A DNA stretch of 64,000 nucleotides. Source: Clavulina sp. PMI_390 (taxonomy: Eukaryota; Basidiomycota; Agaricomycetes; Cantharellales; Hydnaceae). Below, piece by piece: positions 44,306-57,328 of this stretch (positions within the stretch are counted from its first letter, which is position 1; every line of letters starts with the position of its first letter). The notes under the pieces are model-generated. The model made no database searches. It saw only the letters and a list, made by a program, of their open reading frames with translations, and was not told the origin of the DNA. Made by a program: the position numbers and the translations under genes. The stretch lies in NCBI GenBank assembly GCA_015039315.1, contig WIDE01000052.1, positions 54,110 through 118,109 of the forward strand, in the 5' to 3' direction.

Positions 44306-47300
44306 TCAGACGGGGACAGCTGTCTGCTGGGAGACGATTTTGTCACGTTTTCCGGAGTCTTTATTGGTCACTGAATGAGTGAACGAGAGTAGTTAGCAAG
44401 GATAAGTCGCTCGATGGAGGGAAAGCGAACATACGTCGGAATCCGAGATTCTTGAACACGTTGAGGAGATCTTTTTTCTGAACAGGCTTCGCAAGGCTGG
44501 CCACAAAGACGCTATTTGCAAGGTCGGATTCCAGCAGACTATACGCGCTCACAGCAACAATCGGCGTATGTCCGTTTTTGTTGTTCGTACTTTTGATGTA
44601 TCGAGCGGCGGTTTCCCCATCAACTGTCAATGAGGCGCCAGTCAGAAAGATTGCAACAGAGAATAGGGAGAGGCGTTACCATTGGGCATATTCAGATCCA
44701 TCAGGATCATGTCAAATTCTGCATTTTGGCTGTCAGTTGAGTGGAAGGCGCGGGAAAAGAACCTTGACTCACTGATGTCCCCTAATGCTACGCTAATAGC
44801 TTCAGCGCCATCGCTGACCAAGACACAGTGGCATCCCATACGGGTAAGCAAGGTCTAGCACAGAAAGAAGTCTCAGTCATGAGATAAACCCAGCATTAAG
44901 ATGGAAAGTACCTCAAGAATCTTGATAGAGATCGGATTATCCTCCGCTAACAAAACAGTCACCACGCCAGTAGTGCTATGGTCTCTTGGCCGCCTCGGCG
45001 TGGGGGCTTGGGTAGCCAAAGAAGCCCCGGGTGGTGGTATCGGGGTGACATCTGGTGCTTGGGTTTTCTCTGGAGGCGCCCAAGGTTCGATGCCGGAGTA
45101 GTCTGCGCTTGACATCGACGATGTCCGTAGTCGACTGGGCATCGAGTTGCGACGGTGGCCATCCGGGTCCATATGACTCTGTTTGAACCGCTCGACAGGC
45201 CCATATTCGGAAGGTCGCCGTGCATGACCACTTGCGGGAGTGGATGGAGCTCGAGAAAGACCAGAACCGACAGAAGAGGTAGAATTTGTGGGAGATGGTG
45301 GGCTGATAGGATACGATGATTGCGAACCTTGGGGCGGTGGAGGAGGGGGTGGAGGGATAGCAACCTTCGGCCCTCGCTGAGAGATGCTCTGACGCCGGTT
45401 CAATGTGCTGGAAGACGTGCTCGAAGGGGCCGAGTCACCTCCTAGAGCTTGTGAATGCAACATAGGAGATGATGTTGCCGAACCCTCCGATGCAGGCGAA
45501 GCTTGCATCTGACGAATGAGTTCATCATTGAATTGCTTCAGTACAGGTAGGTTCTTGAAGTTGAAGGTGCCAAACTCGTCATTCGCCGGGGACGATGTCC
45601 TGTCTTGGACAGGTGAATGGCGAGAGCTCGAGGGACCTCCCTCATCACGCGGACTGTCCGCAGGCGACGGTCGACCAGTGACAGCGACAGCATCCTCGTC
45701 CTGGAAAAGTTGAGGGAGAGCTCCACGAGCATCGAAATAGTCTGTCGACTCTGGATCAGCAACCTGAGGCACAAACTGGGGCTCAGCCGTGAGCACATTG
45801 TCCCAGTCAACGTCAGCCACAAAAGCGTGGGTCTTCACTTCCTCCGGTCCATTGAATCCAAGGCGCTTCTCTGGCTCCATGCACATGAGTCGCTCCATGA
45901 AGTCCCGAGCCTCGGGGGAGAGCTCTATCACATCTTCATGCCACTCGATCTGCCTTGAGATGATATTCTCGAACACTTTTGGCGGAGTTTCGTCGTGGAA
46001 CGGAGGAATACCGTAGAGGAACTCGTAAGTAATGACACCAAGTGCCCACTAAAAGCCATAGTGGTGAGTACATCAAGCATTAGATATGTGTTATGTGATC
46101 TTACCCAGTCAACCATCCGATCTTCGCCAACGTATCCAAGAACAGTCTCTGGAGCGAGGTAATCAGGGGTGCCAACGAAACGTGGTTCCGTTGCATCAGT
46201 TGCGGCAGCGTTAGACTTGGTGGCCTTTGAATGCGAGCGCAGGTCGTTTGTTAGATCTGCAAACGACTGGATGGGGCTGTCAACCTTTGACACCGTGTTA
46301 CGCTTCATCGACGGCTTTCGCTTGAACATGCTGGAGATGCTCGCCGCGAGACTTTCTGAACCACTCGATTCGCTCTGGTCATCCTGCACACTGGTTAAAG
46401 TATGTTGAGAGGAATTCCCACCACGCATATTGAAGTAGGAGGAAAGTGGAGCAGTATTGGACGCCGAAGCACTGACATCTGTAGTGGATGTTGACGAAGT
46501 GTGAGTGCGTGGTGCATCGAATGAGGCGGATCGGGACGATTGTTTCTGGTCAGCGGAAGCTTCTCTGGTTGTCGTCTGACGGTTCAAGAGACCGATTCGA
46601 CTGAGTCCGAAGTCGGTGAGCTTGAGGTGGCCGTGAGCATCAATCAGAAGATTGTCCGGTTTCAGATCCCTTGAAGCCCAAAATGTTAGTATTGCGGAAG
46701 AACTCGACTGATTAGATGCTTACCGGTGAGCAACACCTCGAGCATGAAGGTATTCCAGACCAAGAATGACCTCTGCCACATATGCCTTGGTCCACTCTTC
46801 TGGAAGGTTCCCAAGAGTCTTGATCAGCGCGGCGCAGTCACCACCGTTGAGGTACTCCATAACCAGGTAGAGGTTGTCCTTGCTCTGGAAAGTGTAGTAC
46901 AAGCGCACAACAAAGGGAGATTCAGCTTGCTTCATCAAGATCATTCGCTCAGCCTTGACGTTGGTGATCTGATTCTTCGAAATCATATCCGCTTTACGAA
47001 GGACCTTGATCGCGTAGTAGTCACCAGTTGTCTTCTTCTTGGCCAAGAAGACGTTCCCGAAGGCACCTTTACTGATGGGCTTGATAACATCGAAGTCCTT
47101 GATGCCACCCGCCTCTTTTCGTGCGTGACTGGCACTAGTTGCTACTCGGGGAGAGATGGGCCCGCTCACGGCACTTGGCGGGCCAGAAGCTGACGGGATG
47201 ATTGTACCGGGCATTGCGGATGAAGCTATCGGGCTCAGGGTAGGGAGGTTGGACAACCTTCGCTGATGAGTGCGAATGGCTGGCTCAGGCTGAGGGGAAA

Positions 47301-50300
47301 TGAGGGGTGAAATTGGGGGAGTGACAAGTAGCCGTGGCTCAGTTCGGCTGGATGAGCTCTGTGAAGAGCGGGCACGGACAGTGCCTTGATTGGCAGATGA
47401 GGCAGAGGATGAAATGGCCATTGGTTGGGCGGCGGGACTGCCTAAGGGTATTGATTGTGCTGGCGGGGGACTGGTGGCGAGCGAAAGGCCGGTGATGGAG
47501 TTTGCGTTAGCCAGGGTGCTATCGAGGGAGGCGACAATGGGGGCCGCGACGGCGAGAGGTGAGGATATAGATGGAGGGGTGGATGAACGGGAGATAGACA
47601 AATGAGAGGATCCAGGATGATGACCAGATGTGAGTGGGTTCTTCCACAAAGGTCTGGGTCGGAATGGTATCGGAGATGCAGCGCGCATCGGGGTAGTATG
47701 TGAATAGGACTCGTTGTCAGCATCAAATGCTGATTCCGAGTTGGTGCTCGAAGCATCACCCATATCTGAGCTAGCAGCGATCGAGGACATGGCCGTGGCG
47801 GATCGATCCCTTGAGGCTTCCACGGCGGCTTCCATAGCTGCTTGGCGAGTGAGATAGTCATCCTCCCACTCCTGACGAACCTTTTCTGAATACCTGACGG
47901 TATTCGAAAGTCGATTGACTTCCTCAATCTTTGAACGCACAAGCATGCTGGCGTCCTCGACTAACTGCGCAAGGGCTGGGTCGTCCGATGTTGGCTTGAC
48001 CCAATTCCTCGCTTGAGTAATCTTGTCAAGACTCTCAGGAGAGAGGAGCCTCTGTCGCTCAATAGGCTCGGCAGCTTGATCATCGCGAAGACTGGGCATG
48101 GAGATCTCGAGCGTGGTGGTGAGGATGTCATCGATCTGGTTAAGGAGCTTCTGCTGAAGTTTGCGCACGCTGGCCTTTTGGAAGCGGGCAGATAGTGGGG
48201 GCTTGGAGAACAGTTGCGACAGCGCACCAGTTCCAGAGGGCGAAGGAGCAGGAGAGAAAATGGGGATGCCTCGGTATTCTGCTTGTGCACCAGATCCAGA
48301 ACGATCCAGCGCTTCGCGAAGGTCACGCACAGTGTGGCGCAACTCTCCGATAGACTCGTTGCATTCCGCCACAATAGCTTCTATTCTGTGCGTTTCGCTG
48401 CACGTGTCGTTGTGCTTGACGAAATACCAGCTTGGGATCTCGAGTTCGCAGATGCGACACAGAATCGAGCCAGTTGGGATATTATCCTTCGCATAGGGGA
48501 ACGGCGTGACAGGTTCGAGAGCACCACGTCGATGGAAGCCTGCAGATGTGGGGCCATCCTCCTCTTCCTCGCCCTCTTCAGGGACAGTGGTCCCAGGAAC
48601 CATGAGAGCCTCATCACCATCATCGAGACTCAGGAGCTCGGGAGGGCCAATAGGCTTGATGACCCACATGGTGTGGCTGGGAGTACCTTCCGCACGATCG
48701 TACATTAGCATGCCCTTGCCTTCCATCTCTCGGAACCAGTCGGCATTGCCATGCTCAGGCGGTACCTCACCAGCACCTTCGGGCTTCACTTTGATACGGA
48801 ACTGTACCTCCAAGGTGTGCGAATCATCCTCTTGCAGCTGTTGTGTAGCTTCGCGGAATACGTCCGCGTCTGCTGGATGCAAGTGTTCTGCAATAGGCGT
48901 CCCAAGAAGCATATTGGGATTTGTGCTAAAACAAGACCATGATGATCAGTTCGTATCCCGTAGAGTGAATATAATTCAGACGCACCCAATCACATCATAC
49001 CATGCTGGATTAATCCATGCGAACTGCTGCCCACCCTCTCCATCGAGAGTCAAGTCCAGGACAACATTCAAGCTCTGCGCCTCCTCAACCTGTATCCTCA
49101 ACACTTCAGAAGCCTCCTCGCGATCCTCATTCGTCGGCTCATCCTCGATGTTCTCGTGATCAGAGAGCATTTGCTCTCCACCCGTCATAGGAACAGCCGT
49201 GTCGCCCGATTGTGAGGGCGGAAGGGCTGCACCATCGTCCGCAGGGTGAGCATCAGACGATGGGATGGAAACGGGTGGTAGTGATGGTTCGACGGGTCGG
49301 ATAGGTGCAGGCTGGGCGAGCTCACGCACGCTCATAGGAGGGGGTGGAGGGGGTGGCATTCGTATTGAGTCTGGGGACAACGGAGGAGGCAGCGAAGCCA
49401 TGGGCGGCACTGCGATCGGTGGAGTGGTGGAACCATGTACATGAACGAGCGGAGACTCGCGAGCACCAGCCCTAGAATCGTTATCATCATCGCCAAAGTC
49501 AAGATCGCGCTCCGTCATGACCGCGTCTTCGTCTCCGATAACGCTGCTGCCAAAATGCTCAAACTCTCCGCCACCGAGACCAGTGCTGGCGCCCAAGCGA
49601 GAAGAAGTTGACGCGGAGAGATCTGAGGTGTGAGGGAAGGATCGCGCTAGCGAAGGGAAGCGGAACGCAGTAGGCGAATGGGCGCGCCCAGGCGGGACGG
49701 AACTAGTCGTACTAGAGACGCGCGAGAGCGGTGCACCAGTGGCTTCGGGAGTACCGCTGCCTTGAAGAGGTGGGACGCCAGGATCTGAGTTGGGGGTACC
49801 AGCGCCTCCACTGCCCGTGGCACTCCCGCTAGATGGAATAGCAGCAAGTGTGCTAGGAGGCAGGATGCTATTCAACCCGCTGGTCAGCGCTGAGGGAGGC
49901 GCGTTCTCGCGAATTGGTGTAGACGTGGACGTATCCAATCCACCTCCACTGCCTCGTGAAATGACGGGCTTGAGGACAAAGGTGAGCATCTCGCCACCAT
50001 CGCCATCTTCGTCGCCCGTATCGTAGCCCCATCCAGTCGTAGCGCCTCCCATTTTTCGCCCTCTCTCAAAGCCCCATCCAAAGTTCGTGGCACCGCTACC
50101 ACTACCGCCCGCTCCTGTTCCGGCTCCTGCCCCCATTCCATCATCAAAGTTCCAGAACTGGCGTTCAGCCTCGAACCACTCAACGACCCGACTCAAGCTC
50201 GCAACAGCCAGAAGCAGCTGGACGTACCAGCTTCGGCCGTGCCAATCCGGGTGCTCGTCCCAGATCTTCCCGAGCGCTTGGACGCGCTGGACGATCTTTG

Positions 50301-52131
50301 TGGTGTATTTCGGCTCCGATGTGAGCTTTGTGAGAGGAGTGTCGACGACATCTGTAGCGATCGTGATGATCTCCTGCAGCGTGTCAAGGAACGACGGGGA
50401 GGGTGCGGGCGGAGGCTGGGGAGGGAGAGATGGTTGTGTGCTCGGAGGACGATGGTAGCCTTGTCCGGAATTCGGATGATGAGTTGCTGAGGATGAAGCG
50501 GTGGATGCTGAGGTGGGCGGGTGAGCGGAGTATGGATCTCCAACCTGGCTAGAAGGGGTCCCTGCGTTCCCTGGAGTCGAACCTGCGCTTGCAGGATGCA
50601 AATGGCTCGAGCTGGGTGATCCCGAGATCGGCGTTTGGGCAGATGGCCCGGGAGTGGACGAAGGCGCATGATGAGCCACAGATGACGAACCCCAGCTCTG
50701 CATATGCGCGGGAGGAGAAGACTGCTGATACATCATGGGTGCCGTATGATGGGCGTGCGGCGAGCTGGGACTAGGAGTTCCCTCGAATTCAGCAGCATAG
50801 CGGGATAACCGACGGCTTGCAACCTGTAATCTTGGGGAGCTAGACAAGCTTTCTGTCCCTGGAGGGTTTGTGGCTCCTGCTCCTGTTGCTCCACTGCCAC
50901 CGGCTCCTGTCGTCCCTCCGGGCATTGGGGAGCGAGACCGGGAGGGCGATCGCGAGCTGGCATTCGAAATTGGGATGGGGGGTGGAGGGCCTCTGACGCT
51001 GCGGGACAGCCTCCTGCCTAATATCGAGGCCCCTCGTCCCTGTTCGAGGTCCCACTGTGGTTGGCTCGAGGACATGGTAGGACTGCCACCACCTCCACCT
51101 CCACCGCCACCACCTGGCGTTCCAGAGCCACCACCGGTCGTGGAACCGCCACCTGAAGATGTGGACAAGGAGAGTGGAACAATGGGTCCGGAGGCAGCAG
51201 AATGCATTGCCGTGTGTTTTACCGGGGTGACGGTGTTTGAACGCTGGAGGGAAAGGGTGGATGATCTATTGGGGCTATCGCTGGGCGACGCAGTTCCTCC
51301 AGCGGCGGCATTGCGCCCGGGTAATCCAGCGTGTTTTCTGAACGAGTTTGGGCTGGAATTTGCGGTGGATGCTGTCGAATATAATTGCGCGTGATACGGT
51401 GGATGGATGGATGAATTAGGGCGCGTTATGTGTGAACGAACATCGATCATGGGATGCGTGTGGGTGGATGATGAGCGGGAAATCGGTAACAGAGTCAGAT
51501 GGTATGGTGGTAGGAAAACCAAAAGAAAGAGGAATACGAGCAGCAGAGTGTGAATCAAAAGGCAAAAAATCTGATGCATGAGATACAGTGAGGGGAGGAT
51601 GCACGTACAATGTCGTGAATGTAGACTCCGGTATGCCGCTGCAGACGTTGATGGAACATCGAGGTCTGCCTCATCGCCGCCGTCGTCGCTGCCAGCTTCA
51701 GAGGGCGCTACTGCGCTGGCAAGATCGTCATAATCGACGAGGTCCTGCTGGATCCGTTCCTCAACATAGGCAGTGATGGAATGAATGATGTTCTTGAGCT
51801 CCTTGTCGCAAGTCTCCTTCGCGTGCCCAAGGCGGCGACGGACGTGCCGCTTGATGTACGTCTGGTCGTCGCCACCGGTGGTCAGACTACTGCTGCTGGG
51901 GGTGGCAGACGTCGAGTGTGTTGCCGTGGTCGCTGTGGTGGAGGGTGTGATCGTTGCCTGTAGGTGCTGCTGACGCGGATGGGCATCATGGCCGGACGAC
52001 GGGTCGCTCGCAGACTGCTGAGGCGGAGCAGAGCCAGACGCGGGGGGTGTAGCTGCCTGCGTAGGAAGAACGAGAGGGCTCGTGATGATGTTTCTGCGCG
52101 ACGAGAGGGACGACGACAAGCCGTTGTCCAT
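44306..52131 (-). CDS. RIM15: RIM15-type serine/threonine kinase with PAS, zinc finger and receiver domain
   Basis: In yeasts Rim15/Cek1/Ppk18 link nutrient signals to quiescence and to PP2A control. The start at 52131 is followed by about 900 low-complexity residues with poly-Gly and Ser/Pro runs. A PAS-like region comes next ([14 protein letters not shown], then [18 protein letters not shown]). A C2HC zinc finger follows ([20 protein letters not shown]). The AGC kinase domain starts [20 protein letters not shown], with YAIKVL, HRDLKPDN and [10 protein letters not shown] intact. A long insert separates DFG from [13 protein letters not shown], the hallmark of this family. The C-terminal receiver has [14 protein letters not shown], the phosphoacceptor Asp in MILMDLNMP and Lys in LAKPVQK. 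An intron near 51395-51600 is needed in the N-terminal region. The final intron gives [10 protein letters not shown] and stop 44306; without it the stop is 44361. Confidence 0.93.
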
Positions 52132-52575
52132 CGCTGCTGCTGTTGAGAATATTAGGACAGATTGTTATAGCAGGGCCTGCGCGGCGGAGGCTGCAGCCGG
52201 GGCTGCTGCTTCCACGTTGTCCTGTGCGCTCTCTCGTGGGTCGTTTTTCTTATGTCGTCGTCGTCGTGAGTTAGTGGGAGCTGGTCGTTGGTCGGTGCCA
52301 GTAGACTGGACTGAATCTTTTTTGGACCCTTGATAGAGCTACGGACGTTTCCGCGTCACCAACTTGGGTTCATTCGCTCGATTGCAGCACTTTCTTATTA
52401 AAGAATATCCTCGTTTTTATAACTAGTTCGCTGCTACTGCTTCTCCGTAACTAAACCCAAGGTTTTTGAGAATTTGAGGCAATTTTTGTGGACTGCCACA
52501 CGCCGCGCGTGGGAATCACTAGTTTTTGCCACCACATACACCTTGTCACTGCTGCTGCTGCCATCCACCACCGCA
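52132..52575. promoter_or_regulatory. divergent promoter region of RIM15 and the bS18m gene
   Basis: 444 bases between the two start codons, with CGTCGTCGTCGT and TTTTTT stretches. No separate gene is visible. Activity in both directions is inferred from the gene arrangement. Confidence 0.45.
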
Positions 52576-54416
52576 ATGGCGAGTACTAGCAGTGCCACCA
52601 TGTCGCGTCTAGCACGGAGCTTTGCCCAACGAACGCCATCTCGTATTGTGCCCACCGCGTCTTTGTCGCGCTCGCTCGTTTCCAGCGCCTCTGTAAATGC
52701 GCTCCGCCAAAGCACGACGAAGAAACTAGGCGCACTTGATATCTCATTCGACAAGAACGGGTCAAAATCAGCATCCCCTATGTCTGAAGCAGAACAGCAG
52801 AGCATTAGTGACATTGCAAACCTGGCATCCCAAGCTGATGTGAGACAGAAAGGTTCGTACACCCCCTTGCACATTCCTAAACTTCAAAAAAATTTACCAT
52901 TCTTGTTGGTGGATCTGCTCTGACGAATACAAATGATTGATCGTAACTGCAGCCAAGAGAGAGATTGTTACGCCAGATACCCAGTACCGAGCAGTCGAAG
53001 CCCAAACTGTGCGTCTCTCCTCGTATGAAGGAGGCCTCAATTCTCCGAGCCAGAAGCAAATCAACTGACCTTCCTTTTCTCCTCTTCTCCTATAAAACTT
53101 CTTTCTTCTTCTGATGAATGGATCATTTCGTCATTCTATTCGCATCACGTTTGCTCGTCCCTCCGGCTCACCCACTCACACACACACAATACACCCCTCT
53201 CTCTCCGTGGACTGGTTGATTTCGGCTGCTGCCTTGATTCTCATCTTCCTATGCTGCAACTCTACTTTTTGTGATGGGTTGAACTATTATCATGCGTCAT
53301 TCCGAACCTCGCTTCCTATGCCCATTGGGAAACCATCCCTCACGCCCCCGGCTCTATTATTTCCCTCGATTTTTGCCTCCTTCGTCTTCAAACTGTTCAC
53401 ATGTCGTTGTCAAACCCCTTCCCTCCCGTTCGTTCCCTAACATATTTCCCCGTCACATGCCCATCTCGTATTTCATAAACACAACACCGTCCCTCGATCA
53501 CGCATTGGATCCTCTATCTCCCATCCTTCATCCTCCCCACCCCCTCATCTTATTTATCGTCGGCGCCGCGGCACTGTTCACGACCAATCATCGATCTCGC
53601 CATGGCTCAATTGCTCCAAATCGCGCTTCGTCTCCCCGCCGCCGCCATATCGTAATGATGCGCTTACCCTTCCCAATCGCTGCATCTGCCCCCCTTTGAC
53701 CGAACCGTGGGTTAATTTGCCGAATGGTTCTCGACCTATGAATCGGTCCCCCTATACCTTGGAATGGTTAATGCATCTTCGATCCGAATTCGCCGGTGAA
53801 CGGTGAACCGATGAATGGATCCCTTATCCGTTCGTAATTCTTGGTCGCGTGCCATGGCTTCCTGCACGCCCGTGTTCCCCCTATCCTTGTCTACCTCTCT
53901 CCCTGTCTTCGCCGTTATTTTTGTCTTCTCCCATTTCACCTCTTCCTAACCCGCCTTCGATCCAAATAGCCGATCGACCCTTATTCCCTCAAAAAATCCC
54001 GCATGCTCAAACTCGCACCCGGAATGCGCCCGCCTCCTCGTCCCCGGACGACTTCGCGCCTTGGCCCACCTGCCGCCGAGGCCCTCCGCTCCGACCCCAT
54101 CGCGTACTTTGGCCTCCTACCCCACCACGAAGTGCTCAACCCGGTCTTCCTGAACGAATTCCTCACGGACATGGGGAAGATCAAGGGGCGGAACGAGACG
54201 AAGCTTACGAGGAAGAGCCAGCGATACGTTGGCAAGGCGGTCAGGAGAGCAAGGGCCATGGGCATCCTGCCCACATTGCACAAAGCGGTTGTTACTTCCG
54301 CGGAGGTTCGTAGTGTAGGAGGATCATTGTTTGCCCGCTCCAGCACCGTGCGAGGACGGGGGAGCGAGACAGCGGGCAAGGCACCCGGCATCACGTATAC
54401 GAAGAGCGTGTCGTAA
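52576..54416 (+). CDS. RSM18: mitochondrial small-subunit ribosomal protein bS18m (tentative model with a long intron)
   Basis: The last exon (about 53970-54416) is clear bS18m: SDPIAYFGLLPHHEVLNPVF, LNEFLTDMGKIKGRNETKLT, KSQRYVGKAVRRARAMGILP. The first exon (from 52576) looks like a mitochondrial targeting region (SRLARSFAQRTPSRIVPTAS, then NALRQSTTKKLG). A short second exon near 52954-53007 adds AKREIVTPDTQYRAVEAQT. Phases match across both introns. However, the second intron would be about 960 bases, far longer than any other in the window, so either a small exon lies inside or these are two genes. The intervening DNA is pyrimidine-rich on the plus strand. A 17-codon open frame (MAQLLQIALRLPAAAIS) starts near 53600 and could be an alternative N-terminus. 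Confidence 0.65.
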
Positions 54417-54469
54417 TGTTTCAGTTGGTGAGAAGGAGCTGCGAGCGTACCTGTTCTGATAGAGCTTCC

Positions 54470-54524
54470 CCTTCCTTCCTTCCTTCTTTCCGTCCTTCTT
54501 TCCGTCCTTCTTTCCTTTCTTCGT
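54470..54524 (+). repeat. CCTT/CCGTCCTTCTTT microsatellite
   Basis: Tandem short pyrimidine repeats (CCTT units, then repeated TTTCCGTCCTTC) just after the bS18m stop. Likely in its 3' UTR. Confidence 0.8.
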
Positions 54525-55181
54525 CGTCTACACCACCACCCCCTCATAATATCATATCCTCCGCCCATCATTCGTAATGCTGGAGAACAATTCGTAGGAG
54601 CCAAATTGATCTTCCGTCTGCGCTACTTTTCGACAGCTGTGCGCTCATTCCTAGCAAACACATTCGTGTCTCACCGCCAGCCAATCACCTCTCTGAAGCC
54701 CCTGATCCTCCACACAGACTCGTCTAGCTTGCTGTGCTCAGGCAGCAATCAATCATGTACACTCAAGACCCGTGACCCAGGTATACGTTAAATGACTCAT
54801 TTCAGCGTCCGAACACGAGCGGGCAAAGTCCGCCATGACCCAGCCGCCGGAACGCCGTAGTCTTATCTCCAGTGAGCAATGGGTTTGTGTGGATCGGTCA
54901 TCGTACGCGTTGCAATAATAAGCCCCATACTCCGCAAGTCACCAGGTCGCCAACTCCATTGATCCTTGGGGTGAACAATACCGGTTCTCATAACGAACTT
55001 CAGTGATATCCAAGTTTATTGCAGCGCTGTTGAGAGCGATAATACATGGACCAATCGGCTGAAAGATCCTCATTCGTGACTATGCTTGACGTCTGGAGCT
55101 CGATTCGTGGACCCATATCAGTTCCCCACAGCCTCGCAAGAAAACGTGATTTCATTCGGGGTGTTCATATCCGCAAACGAT
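54525..55181. other. intergenic region
   Basis: Between the convergent bS18m and SDR genes. No conserved coding sequence or RNA gene recognised. Confidence 0.4.
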
Positions 55182-56667
55182 TCACATATACGATGGGAGG
55201 ACGTCGTGGACAGAGGTTGGACCAGAGGACGTGTGCCGCTTGAGAATGCTAGCAAAACCAGGTAGCTCATCTAAACCTGCTTCCGCACTGTGTCCCGGCG
55301 AGATGACGGAGGGTTTGACTCCACCGTGCCGCGCCCCCACAAGGGCTGACGGATGCGCGACATTATCCATCTTAAGCTGCTCCACCTATGAGATGTTCAT
55401 TACCACAAGACAAGGGAGACTTGAGCACCGACGATGAAAATAGCAGTATAGCCACCCATTCACCTGATCTCTCGTGAGGGTCAGGATATTCTCCGGGAGC
55501 TTCTCTAGAGCCCACCCTTGCAGCTTTCCGACGCTCCACGGGAGCGAAATGATAGGACGCCTGCGGTCGGAGTATTTCAGGACGATCTCCATCATTTCGC
55601 GATAGGTAAACACGTCTGGTCCGCCACATTCGAATATTTTCCCTTGGATGGCGTCAACAGGCAACGTGGATGAGGACGACCCGGACGCCGAATCGGATTT
55701 CAGTGTCGCATCTGAGGTGTTTGACGATTCGAGGTCCGCGTTAACATAAAGTGCAATGAAACGGGCGATATCTCCAGCATACACGGGCTGGAACTTGGTG
55801 ATTCCGTCCCCAAAGACAGGCAAAAACGGAAGAAATCGCGATAATGTCCCAAATCGCTATCAACCCGCGTAGGGTAAGAAATAGTGTGTCAGTAAGGTAA
55901 TAACTAGCGAGGGGGAATAGCCAGCAAGACTCACGGCAAAGAAACCATCACCCGGGCCAAACACCAGAGATGGACGAAGGACCGTCGCGTGAGGTACATG
56001 CTCAAAAACAGCGCGTTCAGCAAGCCCCTTAGTTCGGAAGTACGGAAGAGCACCTGTCAGTTGAGTCAGTCACGATCTCTCCTTTAGTGAGCAAAGAGGT
56101 CAGAGGCGCAGTCAGCACCCACTCGAGACATCAGCTCCGATAGCGCTAACATGCACAAGTCTTGCGCCGATCTCGCTCGCTGCTCGCGCCACGTTTTCTG
56201 CTCCTTTCAACTGAACTTTGTCGAACTGTTGGGGAGACCCGTACAGAATACCCACCAGCGAGATTATAGTATGTGCTCCTGCAAAAGCTGGGAGACGTGA
56301 CTCGTAGGTCTGGGTGACGTCAATGGCTAAAGGCTCTGAAAGCGCTTCTTTTCGGCCTTGGCCAATTCTTTTTAGGTGAACATGAAGGGTCCAAGACTTT
56401 GGCGTAGAGATAAACTCACTGCTAAATGACTGCGAGGCGAGCAGTTGAGCATGCTTTGGGGCAGGGTTCCTCGAGGCTAGGCAGACGATATTGCGAAGGC
56501 TCGTCTTTGCCAGTTCCTTGGCGATGTAGGAGCCTAGGTTTTGTTCATCCCACGGAGTGAGGGTTGTGGGTTGATGTCAGACCTATGAACCAGCGCACCG
56601 CCGCAAAGTGAAGTGGGTTTGTCTCACCCAAAAAACCACTTCCGCATATTACAATCTTTCGCGACAT
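55182..56667 (-). CDS. NAD(P)-binding SDR of the NDUFA9/Coq11 type
   Basis: Atypical short-chain dehydrogenase. Exon 1 carries the Rossmann glycine motif (MSRKIVICGSGFLGSYIAKE, a GxGxxG-like pattern). Later exons give AHTIISLVGILYG, the region LVHVSAIGADV and PYFRTKGLAERAVFE (in place of a full YxxxK motif). VLRPSLVFGPGDGFFARFG, FQPVYAGDIARFIAL, FECGGPDVFTYREMMEIVLK and the family motif NILTLTRDQVEQLKMDNV follow. The set resembles complex I NDUFA9 proteins and the related fungal Coq11 (coenzyme Q) proteins; I cannot separate the two from sequence alone. Either way a mitochondrial inner-membrane role is likely. About six exons; the start is fixed by the Rossmann motif. A Ser-rich insert lies before the FECGGPD motif. 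Confidence 0.82.
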
Positions 56668-57328
56668 TCCGACTGCTAGCGTCTTGGATGTTCAGAGGCA
56701 AAGAGGATGACGTTGATGATGAGGGCGGCCACCATCGGCTTGACAAGGGAAAGCTCGGAGCCGCGATCGCGGCTGAGCAACCGTGACAGCAAATCTCATA
56801 TTTGTGACCCGACGTGTCTCGCCTTCTATAGCACGCCACGCCTAAGATGCGTTCTCTGCATAGCATGACCTTTTTTGCCGCTATTTCTGCAGGCTTTGGG
56901 GCGAATATTCTAGCATGCGATTGATTACATAATAGCAGGCTACTGGACAATTATTGTGGGCGTCAGAAAAGAAAACCTAATACGTAGGCCAAGAAATGTG
57001 TAGGGGCGCATTACTAGGATATGGAAGCTGAACGGAATTATAGACAGAAGAAAACACAAGCTTGCCAAGATTGGAAGTGTAAGTGGGACGTGGAAAAGTA
57101 ACATGCGAAGCGAAGACAGAAGGGATAAGTGACGAAGGACAGTTGTCGGTAAGATGGCTATAGGAGCGGAGGGGACGAGAGATCGTAAGAGAGAGGAGAT
57201 CCCGATGATCCCGAACAGAAAAAATCCACGGAGTGGAATGCGGGGCCGTTATCAATAGGGGTTTTTGTTAGCGAGCCGTGCATGAGATAGAATAGAGAGA
57301 GAGATGAGACAGGCGGTGCAGCAATGTA
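56668..57328. other. intergenic region
   Basis: Between the SDR gene start and the 3' end of the first DUF6534 gene, both on the minus strand. The open frames at 56977-57255 and 57268-57480 show no conserved pattern. No gene supported. Confidence 0.4.

Noticed and set aside
51400..51610. Hydrophobic stretch ([19 protein letters not shown]) as a membrane helix in the RIM15-type protein
   Set aside because: It lies in an intron with a GTACGT donor; the open frame simply reads through it.
48981..52131. Treating the N-terminal half of the RIM15 region as a separate gene
   Set aside because: The PAS region continues in phase across the intron near 48913-48986 into the rest of the kinase gene.
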